DNA of 53,125 nt from NCBI RefSeq assembly GCF_003003795.1, contig NZ_PVWK01000132.1, positions 1 through 53,125 of the forward strand, written 5' to 3'. The translations under genes were made by a program, and so were the position numbers. Source of the stretch: Stenomitos frigidus ULC18. Lineage in GTDB: Bacteria > Cyanobacteriota > Cyanobacteriia > Leptolyngbyales > Leptolyngbyaceae. The notes beneath the pieces are model-generated. The model ran no database searches, was not told the DNA's origin, and was given only the letters and a program-made list of their open reading frames with translations. Positions 26,221 to 35,665 of this stretch are shown piece after piece. Within the stretch, counting starts at the first letter, position 1, and every line of letters begins with the position of its first letter.

Positions 26221-27057
26221 ATGAAGATTGGCATGATCGGGTTGGGGCTCATTGGCGGTTCGCTAGGGCTGGCTTTGCGATCGCATGGGCACACAGTTTT
26301 GGGCGTTAGCCGTCAGGCACTCACCTGCCAGCGCGCGATCGCGCGCGGGGCCGTTGATGATGCCAGCCTTAGCCTCAGCCTGATGCAAACCGTTGATGTC
26401 GTCTTTCTCTGTACGCCTTTGGCAGCGATGCAGGCGACTGTGATCGAATTGGTGCCCCATTTAGCAGCCGACACTGTACTCACTGATGTTGGATCAGTGA
26501 AAGGTTGGGTGGTGGAGACGATCGCGCCCCTCTGGTCAAACTTTGTCGGTGGACATCCGATGGCGGGGACTGCCGAAAGCGGCATTGAAGCGGCACAGCA
26601 GGATTTGTTCATCAACGCTCCTTATGTCTTAACGCCGACTGAAACCACGCCAGCACGGGCAGTACAACTCATCGAAGACCTGGTGCGACCGCTACAAACC
26701 CGACTCTATCATTGTCATCCAGACGATCACGATCTTGCCGTTGCCTGGATCTCGCATTTACCCGTCATGACCAGCGCCAGTCTGATTGCCGCTTGTCTTG
26801 ATGAAGCCGATCCAGCCGTTTTAGGGCTGGCACACGCACTCGCCAGTTCTGGCTTTCGGGATACCAGTCGAGTTGGTGGTGGCAACCCTGAACTGGGTGT
26901 CATGATGGCGCAGTACAATCAAGCCGCCCTGAGGCGATCGCTGCACGCCTACCGCGATCGCCTCGACCAGATCATTACCCAAATTGAGCAATCAGACTGG
27001 CAATCGCTAGAAGCCTTACTCAAGGAGACGCAACAGTCGCGATCGGAGTTTTTGTAG
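26221..27057 (+). CDS. tyrA: Prephenate/arogenate dehydrogenase, housekeeping type
   Basis: A short TyrA of about 279 residues without a mutase domain. The Rossmann motif is IGLGLIGGSLGLALRS, and GGHPMAGTAESG and HDLAVAWISHLPV are characteristic of the cyanobacterial enzyme, which generally uses arogenate with NADP. It makes tyrosine for general metabolism. The ATG at 26221 follows GGAAGGTGG; a start at 26206 is also open. It is a second, distinct dehydrogenase in addition to the T-protein at 10682. A GGGGAAG tandem repeat begins right at the stop codon. Confidence 0.9.
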   Translation: MKIGMIGLGLIGGSLGLALRSHGHTVLGVSRQALTCQRAIARGAVDDASLSLSLMQTVDVVFLCTPLAAMQATVIELVPHLAADTVLTDVGSVKGWVVETIAPLWSNFVGGHPMAGTAESGIEAAQQDLFINAPYVLTPTETTPARAVQLIEDLVRPLQTRLYHCHPDDHDLAVAWISHLPVMTSASLIAACLDEADPAVLGLAHALASSGFRDTSRVGGGNPELGVMMAQYNQAALRRSLHAYRDRLDQIITQIEQSDWQSLEALLKETQQSRSEFL

Positions 27058-27190
27058 AAGGGGGAAGGGGGAAGGGGGAAGGGGGAAGGGGGAAGGGTGA
27101 GGGGAGGCAGAGGAAGAAGTTTTGAGTTTTGAGTTGCAAGAGAGAAAGCTTGAGTTTCCCTACTCCTCACCCCCCACTCCCCACTCCCTC
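27057..27190 (+). repeat. GGGGGAA heptamer array and C-rich counterpart
   Basis: Six copies of a GAAGGGG heptamer run from 27057 to about 27098. A C-rich stretch (CCCCCCACTCCCCACTCCC) follows near 27169-27187. The array lies between convergent tyrA and the lipoprotein esterase gene and could form a terminator-like fold. Confidence 0.75.
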
Positions 27191-28151
27191 ACCCCTGGCC
27201 CAGTCGATGTCGCTGAAAGAAGCTCCAGATTTCCTCGCTGCCGTTCAGCAATGACGCTGATCCAGAACCACCTCTGGGCCATACATGTCCAACTCCTTTC
27301 AGCGTCACCAGTTCGACTTCTGAGCCGCCCTGACAGTTGGGATAGCGGGCAATTTCAACCCGATCACCCGTTAGCTGCTTGACGTGTGGTGATGGTGGGC
27401 AGTTGTTGCGGCGTTGCCAAAAGTCGATCGTGCCTGGCACCGATAAAATCGAGCCATAGCCCAAATTTCCGCCCTGCCAGGGGACTTTACGATCGTCAGT
27501 ACCGTTAATCATCAGGATGGGTACAGGCGTTTGAGGGTTGCAGGAGCCTTGTAGCTGGCTGGGAAGGGTTGCTACGACGGACGCAAAGGCCGCAATTTGA
27601 GACGACGACTTGCAGGCAAGCCGCTGTACCAAAAAGCCACCATTCGATACACCTGCTGCATACACTCGACGGGGATCGATCGCCCGCACCTGCTTAATAT
27701 GGGCAATTAAAGCAGGCACAAAGCCAACGTCATCGACACCCGTCAGAAGTTTGTTCAGCGGATTCCAACGACGATCGATGCCGTCAGGGTAGACCACTAC
27801 AAAGCCTTTCTGCTCCGCTGTTTGGTTGAAGCCAGAACCGTTTGCCAGATCTTTACCCTGAGAGCCGTAGCCATGAAAGGCCAGTACTAGGGGTACAGGG
27901 CGATCGGGCTGATATGTTTTCGGCGTGTAAAGGTGATACGTCCGCCGTTGACCTTCATAGACCAACTCGCCTGTCGCGTCTCCCAACTGCAGCGGTTGAG
28001 CCGCAGAGGCCGCATCTGAGTGCGGCGACGCCTCACGTTTCCCTGACGGTAGCCGGCAGGCCGTTAGCCCGATCGCGATTGCCATTGGCAGTGGAACCAG
28101 CCGAACCACACGCCACCAACCCACAACTCTGTTCATCACAGCAGGCTCCAT
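27189..28151 (-). CDS. Lipoprotein esterase of the PHB-depolymerase/LpqC family
   Basis: A 320-residue alpha/beta-hydrolase with an N-terminal lipoprotein signal (VPLPMAIAIGLTAC, lipobox LTAC), so it is probably anchored outside the cytoplasmic membrane. Motifs are LAFHGYGSQGKD (oxyanion hole), GVSNGGFL (nucleophile Ser), NGTDDRKVPW (Asp) and GVGHVWPRG (His). The closest families are polyhydroxybutyrate depolymerase-like and feruloyl-esterase-like enzymes; the natural ester is unknown. Starts at 28151 and 28136 are both possible. Confidence 0.82.
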   Translation of the reverse strand: MEPAVMNRVVGWWRVVRLVPLPMAIAIGLTACRLPSGKREASPHSDAASAAQPLQLGDATGELVYEGQRRTYHLYTPKTYQPDRPVPLVLAFHGYGSQGKDLANGSGFNQTAEQKGFVVVYPDGIDRRWNPLNKLLTGVDDVGFVPALIAHIKQVRAIDPRRVYAAGVSNGGFLVQRLACKSSSQIAAFASVVATLPSQLQGSCNPQTPVPILMINGTDDRKVPWQGGNLGYGSILSVPGTIDFWQRRNNCPPSPHVKQLTGDRVEIARYPNCQGGSEVELVTLKGVGHVWPRGGSGSASLLNGSEEIWSFFQRHRLGQG

Positions 28152-28583
28152 TTAGCGTCGAGAACTCACTGCTGTCATGCGGTAAAGCCACCGTAACAAG
28201 CAGCTTTTGTGAACAACCCGTATCGTTAAGTCGGCAAGCTTAACAAAAATTCATGAGTAAGAAGTCTGTCTCTAGATTGATTATCTTGCTCCAATCACAT
28301 GGTCTTGCCCTAGATCAACCGACTTATTTTGGTACAATTGTACCAATGCGGTAAAGTAGAGCCGCTTTATTTAAGAAACGATCGGGTTTAGCGATCAATT
28401 CAGCTGACTCCTGACCACTAACCAGTCTGCACTTGAACGGAGCTACGTGTCAGTTATCTCATTAGGGTATGCAAGCCGTTCATCTCTGGATACAATGTGC
28501 CAACACGGCAAGGCGGGAAGGTCACTCAGAGCATACAGGCTCTAGTATTGCTGTTGTTTTAAACTCATGAGGCAGAGCGCAGA
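28152..28583. promoter_or_regulatory. Divergent intergenic region with perfect 18-bp palindrome
   Basis: The gap between the lipoprotein esterase and the TIR-like gene contains TTGGTACAATTGTACCAA at 28329-28346, a perfect palindrome of the size of a dimeric repressor operator. It is about 240 bases upstream of the TIR-like start and 185 upstream of the esterase start. It does not match the NtcA site spacing. The regulator is unknown. Confidence 0.45.
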
Positions 28584-29351
28584 ATGGCTATTATTGCCCT
28601 CAAAGCCTGGTATCTCCAGGAATATGAGCCGATTAAAGAATTAGAAAAACGTCCCCACGATCTGCGCCTGAGCAAAAATAGTTTGCTGAAGTCAGGACTA
28701 AGAGCAGACTTTTTAGAAGACAGCGCCGAAGTAAAGCAAGCCGTTTGGTTTCAGCGCTATTTAGAGGGTGAAGCCGTCGAGTTTTACATTGAAGGTAGCG
28801 GTGGGTATGCGATTGCCAACATTGACCTCCAAAGCCACGAAATTTACTTTTCCAAGCAAGATGCCCTGACGCATCTGGAGCCAACGATCTTTCTCTGCTA
28901 TCAAACCGAGTACGCTGAGTCCAGCGATTTACTACGCGAAGAGTTGCAGACCTTCATTGAGAAAATCAACCCACGATCGCGCCTGCCCTTAACGCTCGTC
29001 GAATCCCATCGCCTAACGGATGGGCCGACCCGTTTGAGCAGCAAGATGATGCGATCGATTCGCCAAAGTTTGCTGTTTATCGCCGATGGCACCTCGATCG
29101 CCAGCATTGATGACACACCGCCTCAACTCATTCCCAGCCCTAAAGTGTGTGTCGAAGTGGGTTATGCGTTGCAGTGTAAACGCGCTGAACAAATTATTCT
29201 GACGCAGATGGAGCGCGCCGACTTGCCCGGACAGTTCCCCTTCGATCTTCCCAGTCAAAATCGCCTCGTCTTCAAAGACAAACCCCAACTCCACAAAAGC
29301 CTGCCCTCGCTGGTGCAGACGCAACTGCAGCGGTTTAATCTTTTAGCCTAG
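28584..29351 (+). CDS. Conserved protein with TIR-like C-terminal domain
   Basis: The 255-residue protein has no signal peptide or membrane segment. Residues about 95-245 resemble a TIR-like nucleotide-binding fold: a first strand and helix IFLCYQTEYAESSDLLREEL, a later strand SLLFIADGT, and KVCVEVGYALQ, where the Glu could be the NADase-type catalytic residue seen in TIR proteins. The N-terminal 90 residues are unassigned. Solitary TIR-like proteins occur in many cyanobacteria, and some take part in defence signalling. This assignment is by eye and moderate. Heptamer repeats lie after the stop. Confidence 0.5.
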   Translation: MAIIALKAWYLQEYEPIKELEKRPHDLRLSKNSLLKSGLRADFLEDSAEVKQAVWFQRYLEGEAVEFYIEGSGGYAIANIDLQSHEIYFSKQDALTHLEPTIFLCYQTEYAESSDLLREELQTFIEKINPRSRLPLTLVESHRLTDGPTRLSSKMMRSIRQSLLFIADGTSIASIDDTPPQLIPSPKVCVEVGYALQCKRAEQIILTQMERADLPGQFPFDLPSQNRLVFKDKPQLHKSLPSLVQTQLQRFNLLA

Positions 29352-29420
29352 AGTGATCGGTCGTCGGACAGCAGAAAGGACGTAGGAACGCATTTCATGT
29401 TCTTACTAAGAAGGTTAAAA

Positions 29421-29472
29421 GCTGATCGCTGATAGCTGACGGCTGATAGCTGATAGCTGATAGCTGATAGCC
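29421..29472 (+). repeat. GCTGATA heptamer array
   Basis: Seven or so GCTGAT(A/C) heptamers in tandem (29421-29472), the same class of repeat as those near 17056 and 42247. It is intergenic, with no coding frame crossing it. Confidence 0.8.
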
Positions 29473-29573
29473 ACTCACTGATAACTTCATACCTATTTCT
29501 GGGCAATGTTAATGTAATCAGCCTAACTGCACCGATAATTGGGAAGGTTCTCACGCATTTAAGGGAACGGACT

Positions 29574-29921
29574 ATGACAGGTAACTTCAACCAACCACAA
29601 CCAGGCGATGCTGTCGCTGCGGGAACGCCCAATCAGGGAGCGGCTCCGGGCGAACAACGACGCAGTAAATATGCTCGCACGCCCACTGAATATGCCGTAC
29701 ACATCTTGATTGATGGCGGGCACCGTGAAGAAGTGCGGTTTGCCACAATTCAAGAATTTCAGAAGTGGTATAGCAGTGAGCTGGTGCCCAAAGCAAGCTC
29801 CCATGACTTCATTACAGTGCCCATTAAGAATGTCCAGGGCGAGTATATGGTACTGCGTCCCTCACGAGTGCTAGGCATTCGCGTGGAGCCCGTCTTCAGC
29901 TCTAGCGTCGAGCGGTTCTAA
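29574..29921 (+). CDS. Small conserved cyanobacterial protein of unknown function
   Basis: A 115-residue soluble protein. The first 35 residues are Gly/Pro/Gln-rich and likely disordered. The rest (YAVHILIDGGHREEVRFATIQEFQKWY ... VLGIRVEPVF, split here) looks like a compact alpha/beta domain. The family has the look of a conserved cyanobacterial hypothetical; no function is known to me. A palindromic repeat 25 bases after the stop may terminate it. Confidence 0.75.
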   Translation: MTGNFNQPQPGDAVAAGTPNQGAAPGEQRRSKYARTPTEYAVHILIDGGHREEVRFATIQEFQKWYSSELVPKASSHDFITVPIKNVQGEYMVLRPSRVLGIRVEPVFSSSVERF

Positions 29922-29945
29922 GGTGGGTAAAAGGCTCTACTACTA

Positions 29946-29970
29946 TAGGGGCGCAAGGCCTTGCGCCCTA
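29946..29970 (+). repeat. Palindromic repeat, GCGCAAGGCCTTGCGC core
   Basis: A nearly perfect palindrome with core GGGCGCAAGGCCTTGCGCCC. Relatives are at 11798 and 49266, each shortly after a gene end, so the element may double as a terminator. Confidence 0.75.
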
Positions 29971-30026
29971 GCTGAGCAAGACAAGTTGTGGGTAATTTGT
30001 TTTCTGGAAGTCGCTTAAATTCAGGC

Positions 30027-31259
30027 ATGACGAGAGGGACAGTAGCGATTAACCGTTGGTTTGCGTGCTTCTGCACTGGTATCGCGCTGACGACTGCAAT
30101 GTTGCCAGCACAATCGCGCGCTGAAACGGCGATCGATCGCCCCGTCAAGCTTCCAGTTGCAGCCCCAAGCCGATCCTCTAGTGCCCTTGTGCAACTGCCA
30201 AAGCCGCCCGTCGGTGAATCAGCGACGAGCCAGCTTCTAGGCGACTTCAGCACACCTGCTGATCGTCGTTCGCTGCTAAGAGCGATCGATTACAGCCTGC
30301 GTTACTTGCAAACAGAACGGGCGATCGCCGCATATCGTCGGCCTCCAACACCTGGCATTACCCGTGAGCGGGTTGCACGTAGCTTGAGACGCTTTCGGCA
30401 GTTGCTTCTTACAATAGCCTCCGCAAAGGCTCTACAGGCAGCGATCGAGCGTGAGTTTGTGTTCTATCAAGCCACAGGTAAAGATGGTCAGGGTACGGTG
30501 GCATTCACGGGCTATTTCGAACCCGTTTATGCTGCCAGTCGTCGTCCGACCGCAGCCTTCCGCTATCCTCTTTTTCGGCTGCCGCCTGATTTGGCGAACT
30601 GGTCGAAGCCTCATCCTACTCGCCTTCAGCTAGAGGGTGCCGATGGTTTGCAGTTTCAAAATCGTTGGCTTAAGGGCTTGGAGCTTGTGTGGCTACGCGA
30701 TCGACTGGAAGCCTTTCTCGTACAGGTACAAGGCTCAGCACGGCTGCAACTGGTAGATGGCGGTGTGATGACGGTTGGACATGCTGGCACAACAGATTAT
30801 TCATACACCGGGATCGGTCGAGAGTTAGTCAAGGCAGGCAAATTTAAGCTGGAAGATCTGACGCTCCCCCTGCTGATCCAGTATCTGGCTGACCACCCCG
30901 ACGAGCGTGATGTGTACCTGCCTCGCAATAACCGCTTTGTCTTTTTTAAGCCCACGGATGGTGCAGCAGCGATCGGCAGCTTAGGCGTACCCGTGACCGC
31001 AGAACGGTCGATTGCTACTGATAAGACCCTCTTTCCACCCGGCGCGCTGGCGTTGATGCAGACACAGATTCCCTACCCGAATGCCGCTGCTCAACTAGAA
31101 AAGCGTTTCGTCAACCGCTATGTGCTGGATCAGGATACAGGTGGTGCCATCAAAGGCGCAGGGCGAGTGGATGTCTTTATAGGCACAGGTCAATTGGCAG
31201 GCGATCGGTCAGGGCTGATCAATGCTCCTGGAGCCCTTTATTACCTGCTGCTCAAGTGA
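30027..31259 (+). CDS. mltA: Membrane-bound lytic murein transglycosylase A
   Basis: An exported peptidoglycan hydrolase of about 410 residues that cleaves glycan strands with formation of 1,6-anhydro-muramic ends. It has an N-terminal signal peptide (WFACFCTGIALTTAMLPAQSRA), a MltA domain with FTGYFEPVYAASRRP and VQGSARLQLVDGG, and the C-terminal 3D domain with DQDTGGAIKGAGRVDVFIG, which contains the catalytic Asp. The ATG at 30027 gives the cleanest signal peptide; an in-frame GTG at 29988 is possible. No lipobox is visible, so membrane anchoring is uncertain. Confidence 0.9.
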   Translation: MTRGTVAINRWFACFCTGIALTTAMLPAQSRAETAIDRPVKLPVAAPSRSSSALVQLPKPPVGESATSQLLGDFSTPADRRSLLRAIDYSLRYLQTERAIAAYRRPPTPGITRERVARSLRRFRQLLLTIASAKALQAAIEREFVFYQATGKDGQGTVAFTGYFEPVYAASRRPTAAFRYPLFRLPPDLANWSKPHPTRLQLEGADGLQFQNRWLKGLELVWLRDRLEAFLVQVQGSARLQLVDGGVMTVGHAGTTDYSYTGIGRELVKAGKFKLEDLTLPLLIQYLADHPDERDVYLPRNNRFVFFKPTDGAAAIGSLGVPVTAERSIATDKTLFPPGALALMQTQIPYPNAAAQLEKRFVNRYVLDQDTGGAIKGAGRVDVFIGTGQLAGDRSGLINAPGALYYLLLK

Positions 31260-31597
31260 ACGACTCAAGCGTCGAATGAGAAGGTTTCTGTGTTGAAGCA
31301 CCAGGGTTTAGTTGACTCAAACCAAAGAAACGTGGTTTCTAGAATGAAGCCCCCTTTGCATCCCCACACCCCACACCCCATACTCTATCCAAGCGCCCTA
31401 TACTGCTTTCACCTGGGCAATGCCCACACCTTTCAACGGTGTCTGTGCTTGCTCAATCGCTCCTTGACGATCGTCAATGACTCGTGACAGTTCAGCTTCT
31501 GTCCACTGAGAAGCCAGTCTCCGTTAGACTGAGATGACTTCCAGGGCACCCTAGTCTAAACCGAAAAGGTCGTCACACCCTTGTTTAGAAAGCGCGA
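31260..31597 (+). other. Intergenic region, nothing recognised
   Basis: About 340 bases between mltA and the FHA gene. It includes a C-rich stretch near 31361-31380 like other C-rich cyanobacterial repeats. No gene, hairpin of note or promoter motif was identified. Confidence 0.4.
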
Positions 31598-32257
31598 ATG
31601 AACCCGAAACTCAGCTCATTTGAAAATCAACGACAGCCTACTGGGCAGCAACCCTCGATCGAGCATACGGAGGCTCAATTGGAACCGTTTGATCTGTTTG
31701 GCGACGGGGATGATGCGTCGTTTGCCAAAGCTGCAACGTTGATGATGGATCTGCCAGGAGGCAAGCCAGAAGCCGTCAATCTTGAAGCGCCCTCAGAACC
31801 GCCGAAGTATATTCAGGGTGTAGTGCAGGGAAAGCAGGCTTTTATCATTACGAATCTGCCTGATGAAACGCAAACCCTGGCTCAGCCTCAGATGGTCTGG
31901 ACGATCGGTCGTCATCGAGAAGCTGCGATCCCACTGAGAGATCGTGCGATGTCTCGTCGTCATGCAGTCATTCTTTACATCCAGAGCGTTGGCTTTCAGT
32001 TGGTTGATCTAAACAGCATGAACGGCTCGTTTATCAATGGCGAGCGGATTCAGCAGCGTCGTGTACTCAAAGATGGCGATCGCATCCGGGTCGGCAGCAT
32101 CCACTTTACCTTTTATGTGAGCCACCGTTCGCGCGCGCTCGATCCGATTCATCCTGAAGTGCTGGCTCGCTTCAACACGACCCAATCGCGCTCTGCAGAC
32201 TTCATTGACTATGCCGAACTTGAAGACCCCGAAGTGTTGTTTAAGATTCGAACCTGA
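31598..32257 (+). CDS. FHA-domain protein
   Basis: A 219-residue cytoplasmic protein. Residues 1-95 are acidic and probably flexible. The FHA phosphothreonine-binding domain spans about 105-185, with WTIGRHREAAIPL, SRRHAVI, LNSMNGSFINGERI and LKDGDRIRVGS. FHA proteins bind phosphorylated partners of Ser/Thr kinases. No kinase gene is adjacent, so the partner is unknown. Confidence 0.88.
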   Translation: MNPKLSSFENQRQPTGQQPSIEHTEAQLEPFDLFGDGDDASFAKAATLMMDLPGGKPEAVNLEAPSEPPKYIQGVVQGKQAFIITNLPDETQTLAQPQMVWTIGRHREAAIPLRDRAMSRRHAVILYIQSVGFQLVDLNSMNGSFINGERIQQRRVLKDGDRIRVGSIHFTFYVSHRSRALDPIHPEVLARFNTTQSRSADFIDYAELEDPEVLFKIRT

Positions 32258-32616
32258 GCAGCAAAAAGGGACACAGCACTGCTGCATCCCTCAAAGTCGT
32301 CTGGATCCAATGACCCGATCGATCACGTAGGACTTGTTAAAAAATAACTGCACCTTTTGGCTGAGCTATCAGCGTTCAGCTATCAGCGTTCAGCTATCAG
32401 CGTTCAGCGCTTGGGATCGTGGATCAATTAATCTGAACATTTCCCTTCTGTAGGGACGTTCCATGTCACGTCCCTACAGCAAGAATTACACCTTATTAAA
32501 TCTGCGTTCCTTAGAGAAAAGCTGAACGCTGACGGCTGAACGCTTAAACCCATGACGTTAGTTGCTTGGCAGCCCCGTAGGGGTTTGGCAGTGCCAAGAC
32601 CCCATCCCATCGGGGA
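32258..32616. repeat. Intergenic repeats: 14-base tandem unit and 12-bp-arm palindrome
   Basis: Three exact copies of AGCTATCAGCGTTC run from 32364 to 32405. A palindrome with arms CTGTAGGGACGT (32448-32459) and ACGTCCCTACAG (32468-32479) follows. Near 32580-32605 a further imperfect hairpin (TTGGCA/TGCCAA with flanking GGGG/CCCC) could end the minus-strand ahcY transcript. No gene was found. Confidence 0.75.
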
Positions 32617-33921
<1,305 letters not shown>

Positions 33922-34036
33922 CTAAAGCTTGAAACTGAATAAGCAGACTAGATGACTCGAAGGCTAGCATCTCAGCTAGGACGATCGCCCGTGAGCTGTA
34001 GCGACTTGTAGCCGCGATCGCAAACCCTAAAGCGTT

Positions 34037-34107
34037 GCTGCATCCCTTTAAAGAGGAAAAATGCAGCCTTAAGCTAATACAACCTTAAGACAATACAACC
34101 TTAAGCG
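34037..34107 (-). promoter_or_regulatory. Hairpin and three 16-bp iterons upstream of ahcY
   Basis: Three contiguous 16-base units lie at 34060-34075, 34076-34091 and 34092-34107; the last two begin AATACAACCTTAAG and the first AATGCAGCCTTAAG. Each carries the CTTAAG palindrome. Adjacent arms GCTGCAT (34037-34043) and ATGCAGC (34061-34067) can form a hairpin that may terminate the preceding minus-strand gene. Position suggests a regulator-binding array for ahcY. Confidence 0.5.
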
Positions 34108-34201
34108 ATGATGCGGAATTCATCAAACTTGTGAGCCGAACGATGACCTGACATGGTTCCTAATCAGCAGAGAATGGCCAACCGTGAAGAAGGAAACTGA
34201 C

Positions 34202-34570
34202 TTAAGCAAGCTGTTCGAGATGAGCCATACGGTTGGCGTAATCCTTCATCACTTGCAGCGCAAACATCGGTGTCTCCTGCACCGCAAAGAGAAACCGATA
34301 TTCATCGAGAGATGCCAGCTTGCAATTTGTTTTAGCAACGGCAGTATACCCACGGTTGAGCACCCCAACGAGGGCACCAACCCCAAACACAGAACCGTGC
34401 TGCAGCGTATCAATGACTTTACTATTGATCAGCAAATCGACTTCGCCTTCGAGAATGCCGTACATGACATCACCAGATTGCCCTTCTGCAAAAATGACTG
34501 CTCCAGCCTCAAACGCCTGCGGTTCTGGCTGTTTTTGAAAGATGGCGACGGTGTCGGCAGGGGATAGCAT
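34202..34570 (-). CDS. Small cyclic-nucleotide-binding-domain protein
   Basis: A 122-residue protein consisting of a single cNMP-binding domain (about residues 15-110) with FEAGAVIFAEGQSGDVMYGILEGEV and GSVFGVGALVGV split across the fold. No DNA-binding helix-turn-helix follows, so it is not a full Crp regulator. The Arg that contacts cyclic-nucleotide phosphate in canonical domains is not obvious, so ligand binding is doubtful. ATG at 34570 with AGGAG upstream is preferred to 34609. Confidence 0.75.
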   Translation of the reverse strand: MLSPADTVAIFQKQPEPQAFEAGAVIFAEGQSGDVMYGILEGEVDLLINSKVIDTLQHGSVFGVGALVGVLNRGYTAVAKTNCKLASLDEYRFLFAVQETPMFALQVMKDYANRMAHLEQLA

Positions 34571-34770
34571 AGAGGAAATACTCCTGATCGTAGTGTGAGG
34601 GCTGAGCACCTCCGAAATTGTCAGGGGCTAAGGTTAAGAGACGGTTACTTGAGCGATCGTGCTAACGGCTGAAGACCGAAGCAAAACTCAATGGGGCTCG
34701 ATCGTTCTGACACCGCAAACGATTAGCGATCGTGCGGCAGAGCTTTTGCTATAGTAGTTAAGCCAGATAA

Positions 34771-34852
34771 GCGGATGTGGCGGAATTGGTAGACGCGCTA
34801 GATTTAGGTTCTAGTTTCGTAAGAAGTGAAGGTTCAAGTCCTTTCATCCGCA
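34771..34852 (+). tRNA. trnL: tRNA-Leu (anticodon UAG)
   Basis: The acceptor stem pairs GCGGATG (34771-34777) with CATCCGC (34845-34851), and the discriminator is A at 34852. The D-arm contains GGCGGAATTGGTAGACGC, typical of tRNA-Leu. The anticodon loop TTTAGGT lies between CTAGA and TCTAG arms, reading UAG. A long variable arm (TTTCGTAAGAAG) and a GGTTCAAGTCC T-arm complete a class II tRNA. CCA is not encoded. Confidence 0.95.
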
Positions 34853-35017
34853 TCATCTAAAGTTCGGGTCACCGTTTTTGCTGTGCGATTGCCACTCGAT
34901 CGCGCACTATCTCCTGAATGTTGAGCGATGATGTTCATTGTTGGGGGTACTGTTTGCTGGAGGCAGCTTGTCTTGAGGGTAGCTGCTAGAGGCTAACGAA
35001 ACTCGATCGAACAGCGC

Positions 35018-35665
35018 TCAAAACTCGATGCCAGGTTGAGCTTTTACACCTTGTTCGCGGAAGGGGTGTTTGAGCAGCGTCATTTCGGTCACGAGGTCAG
35101 CACGATCGCACAACGCTTTGGGTGCCCCTCTTCCAGTCAAAATGACGTGAGAATCAACTGGCTTTTGCTCTAAGCCTGCTAGCACTTGCTCGACGCTCAG
35201 GTAGCCTAGTTTGAGCGCGATGTTGACTTCATCCAGCAAGACGAGTTTGAAGTCGGGATTTTGGATAAAAATAAGTGACTTTTCCCACGCTTCCTGGGCT
35301 TTTTGGGTATCCCGATCGCGATCCTGCGTTTCCCAGGTAAAGCCTTCGCCCATCGCATGAAATTCCAATTGTTCAGACCAGTGGCTGAAAGCAGCTTTCT
35401 CGGCGGGTTCCCAGGCTCCTTTGATGAACTGAACGATCGCTACTTTGTAACCATGACCGAGCGATCGCAGCACCATGCCCAAGGCTGCGGTGGTTTTGCC
35501 TTTGCCATTGCCCGTATTAACGATCACCAAGCCTTTTTCCTCGACCATGCCAGCAAGACGTTGCTCTTGTACGTCCTTGCGGCGCTCCATTTTCTGGCGG
35601 TGTTGATCGGCGGTCAGAGAGGAACCGCGATCAGTAGAGTCGTTTTTCGGCGATGTCACAGCCAT
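35018..35665 (-). CDS. cobO: Cob(I)yrinic acid a,c-diamide adenosyltransferase
   Basis: A 216-residue ATP:corrinoid adenosyltransferase of the CobO/BtuR family. The P-loop-like motif VNTGNGKGKTTAALGM is near residue 50, VAIVQFIKGAWE follows, and LVLLDEVNIALKLGYL and VILTGRGAPKAL lie in the C-terminal half. It adds the 5'-deoxyadenosyl group during cobalamin synthesis or salvage. The ATG at 35665 (MAVTSPKN) is preferred; the longer frame to 35731 adds an uncharacteristic hydrophobic stretch. With cobD at 23327 it shows a cobalamin pathway. Confidence 0.93.
   Translation of the reverse strand: MAVTSPKNDSTDRGSSLTADQHRQKMERRKDVQEQRLAGMVEEKGLVIVNTGNGKGKTTAALGMVLRSLGHGYKVAIVQFIKGAWEPAEKAAFSHWSEQLEFHAMGEGFTWETQDRDRDTQKAQEAWEKSLIFIQNPDFKLVLLDEVNIALKLGYLSVEQVLAGLEQKPVDSHVILTGRGAPKALCDRADLVTEMTLLKHPFREQGVKAQPGIEF

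Noticed and set aside
28329-28346. NtcA-binding site
   Set aside because: The palindrome GGTACAATTGTACC has a 6-base spacer between GTA and TAC rather than the 8 expected for NtcA.
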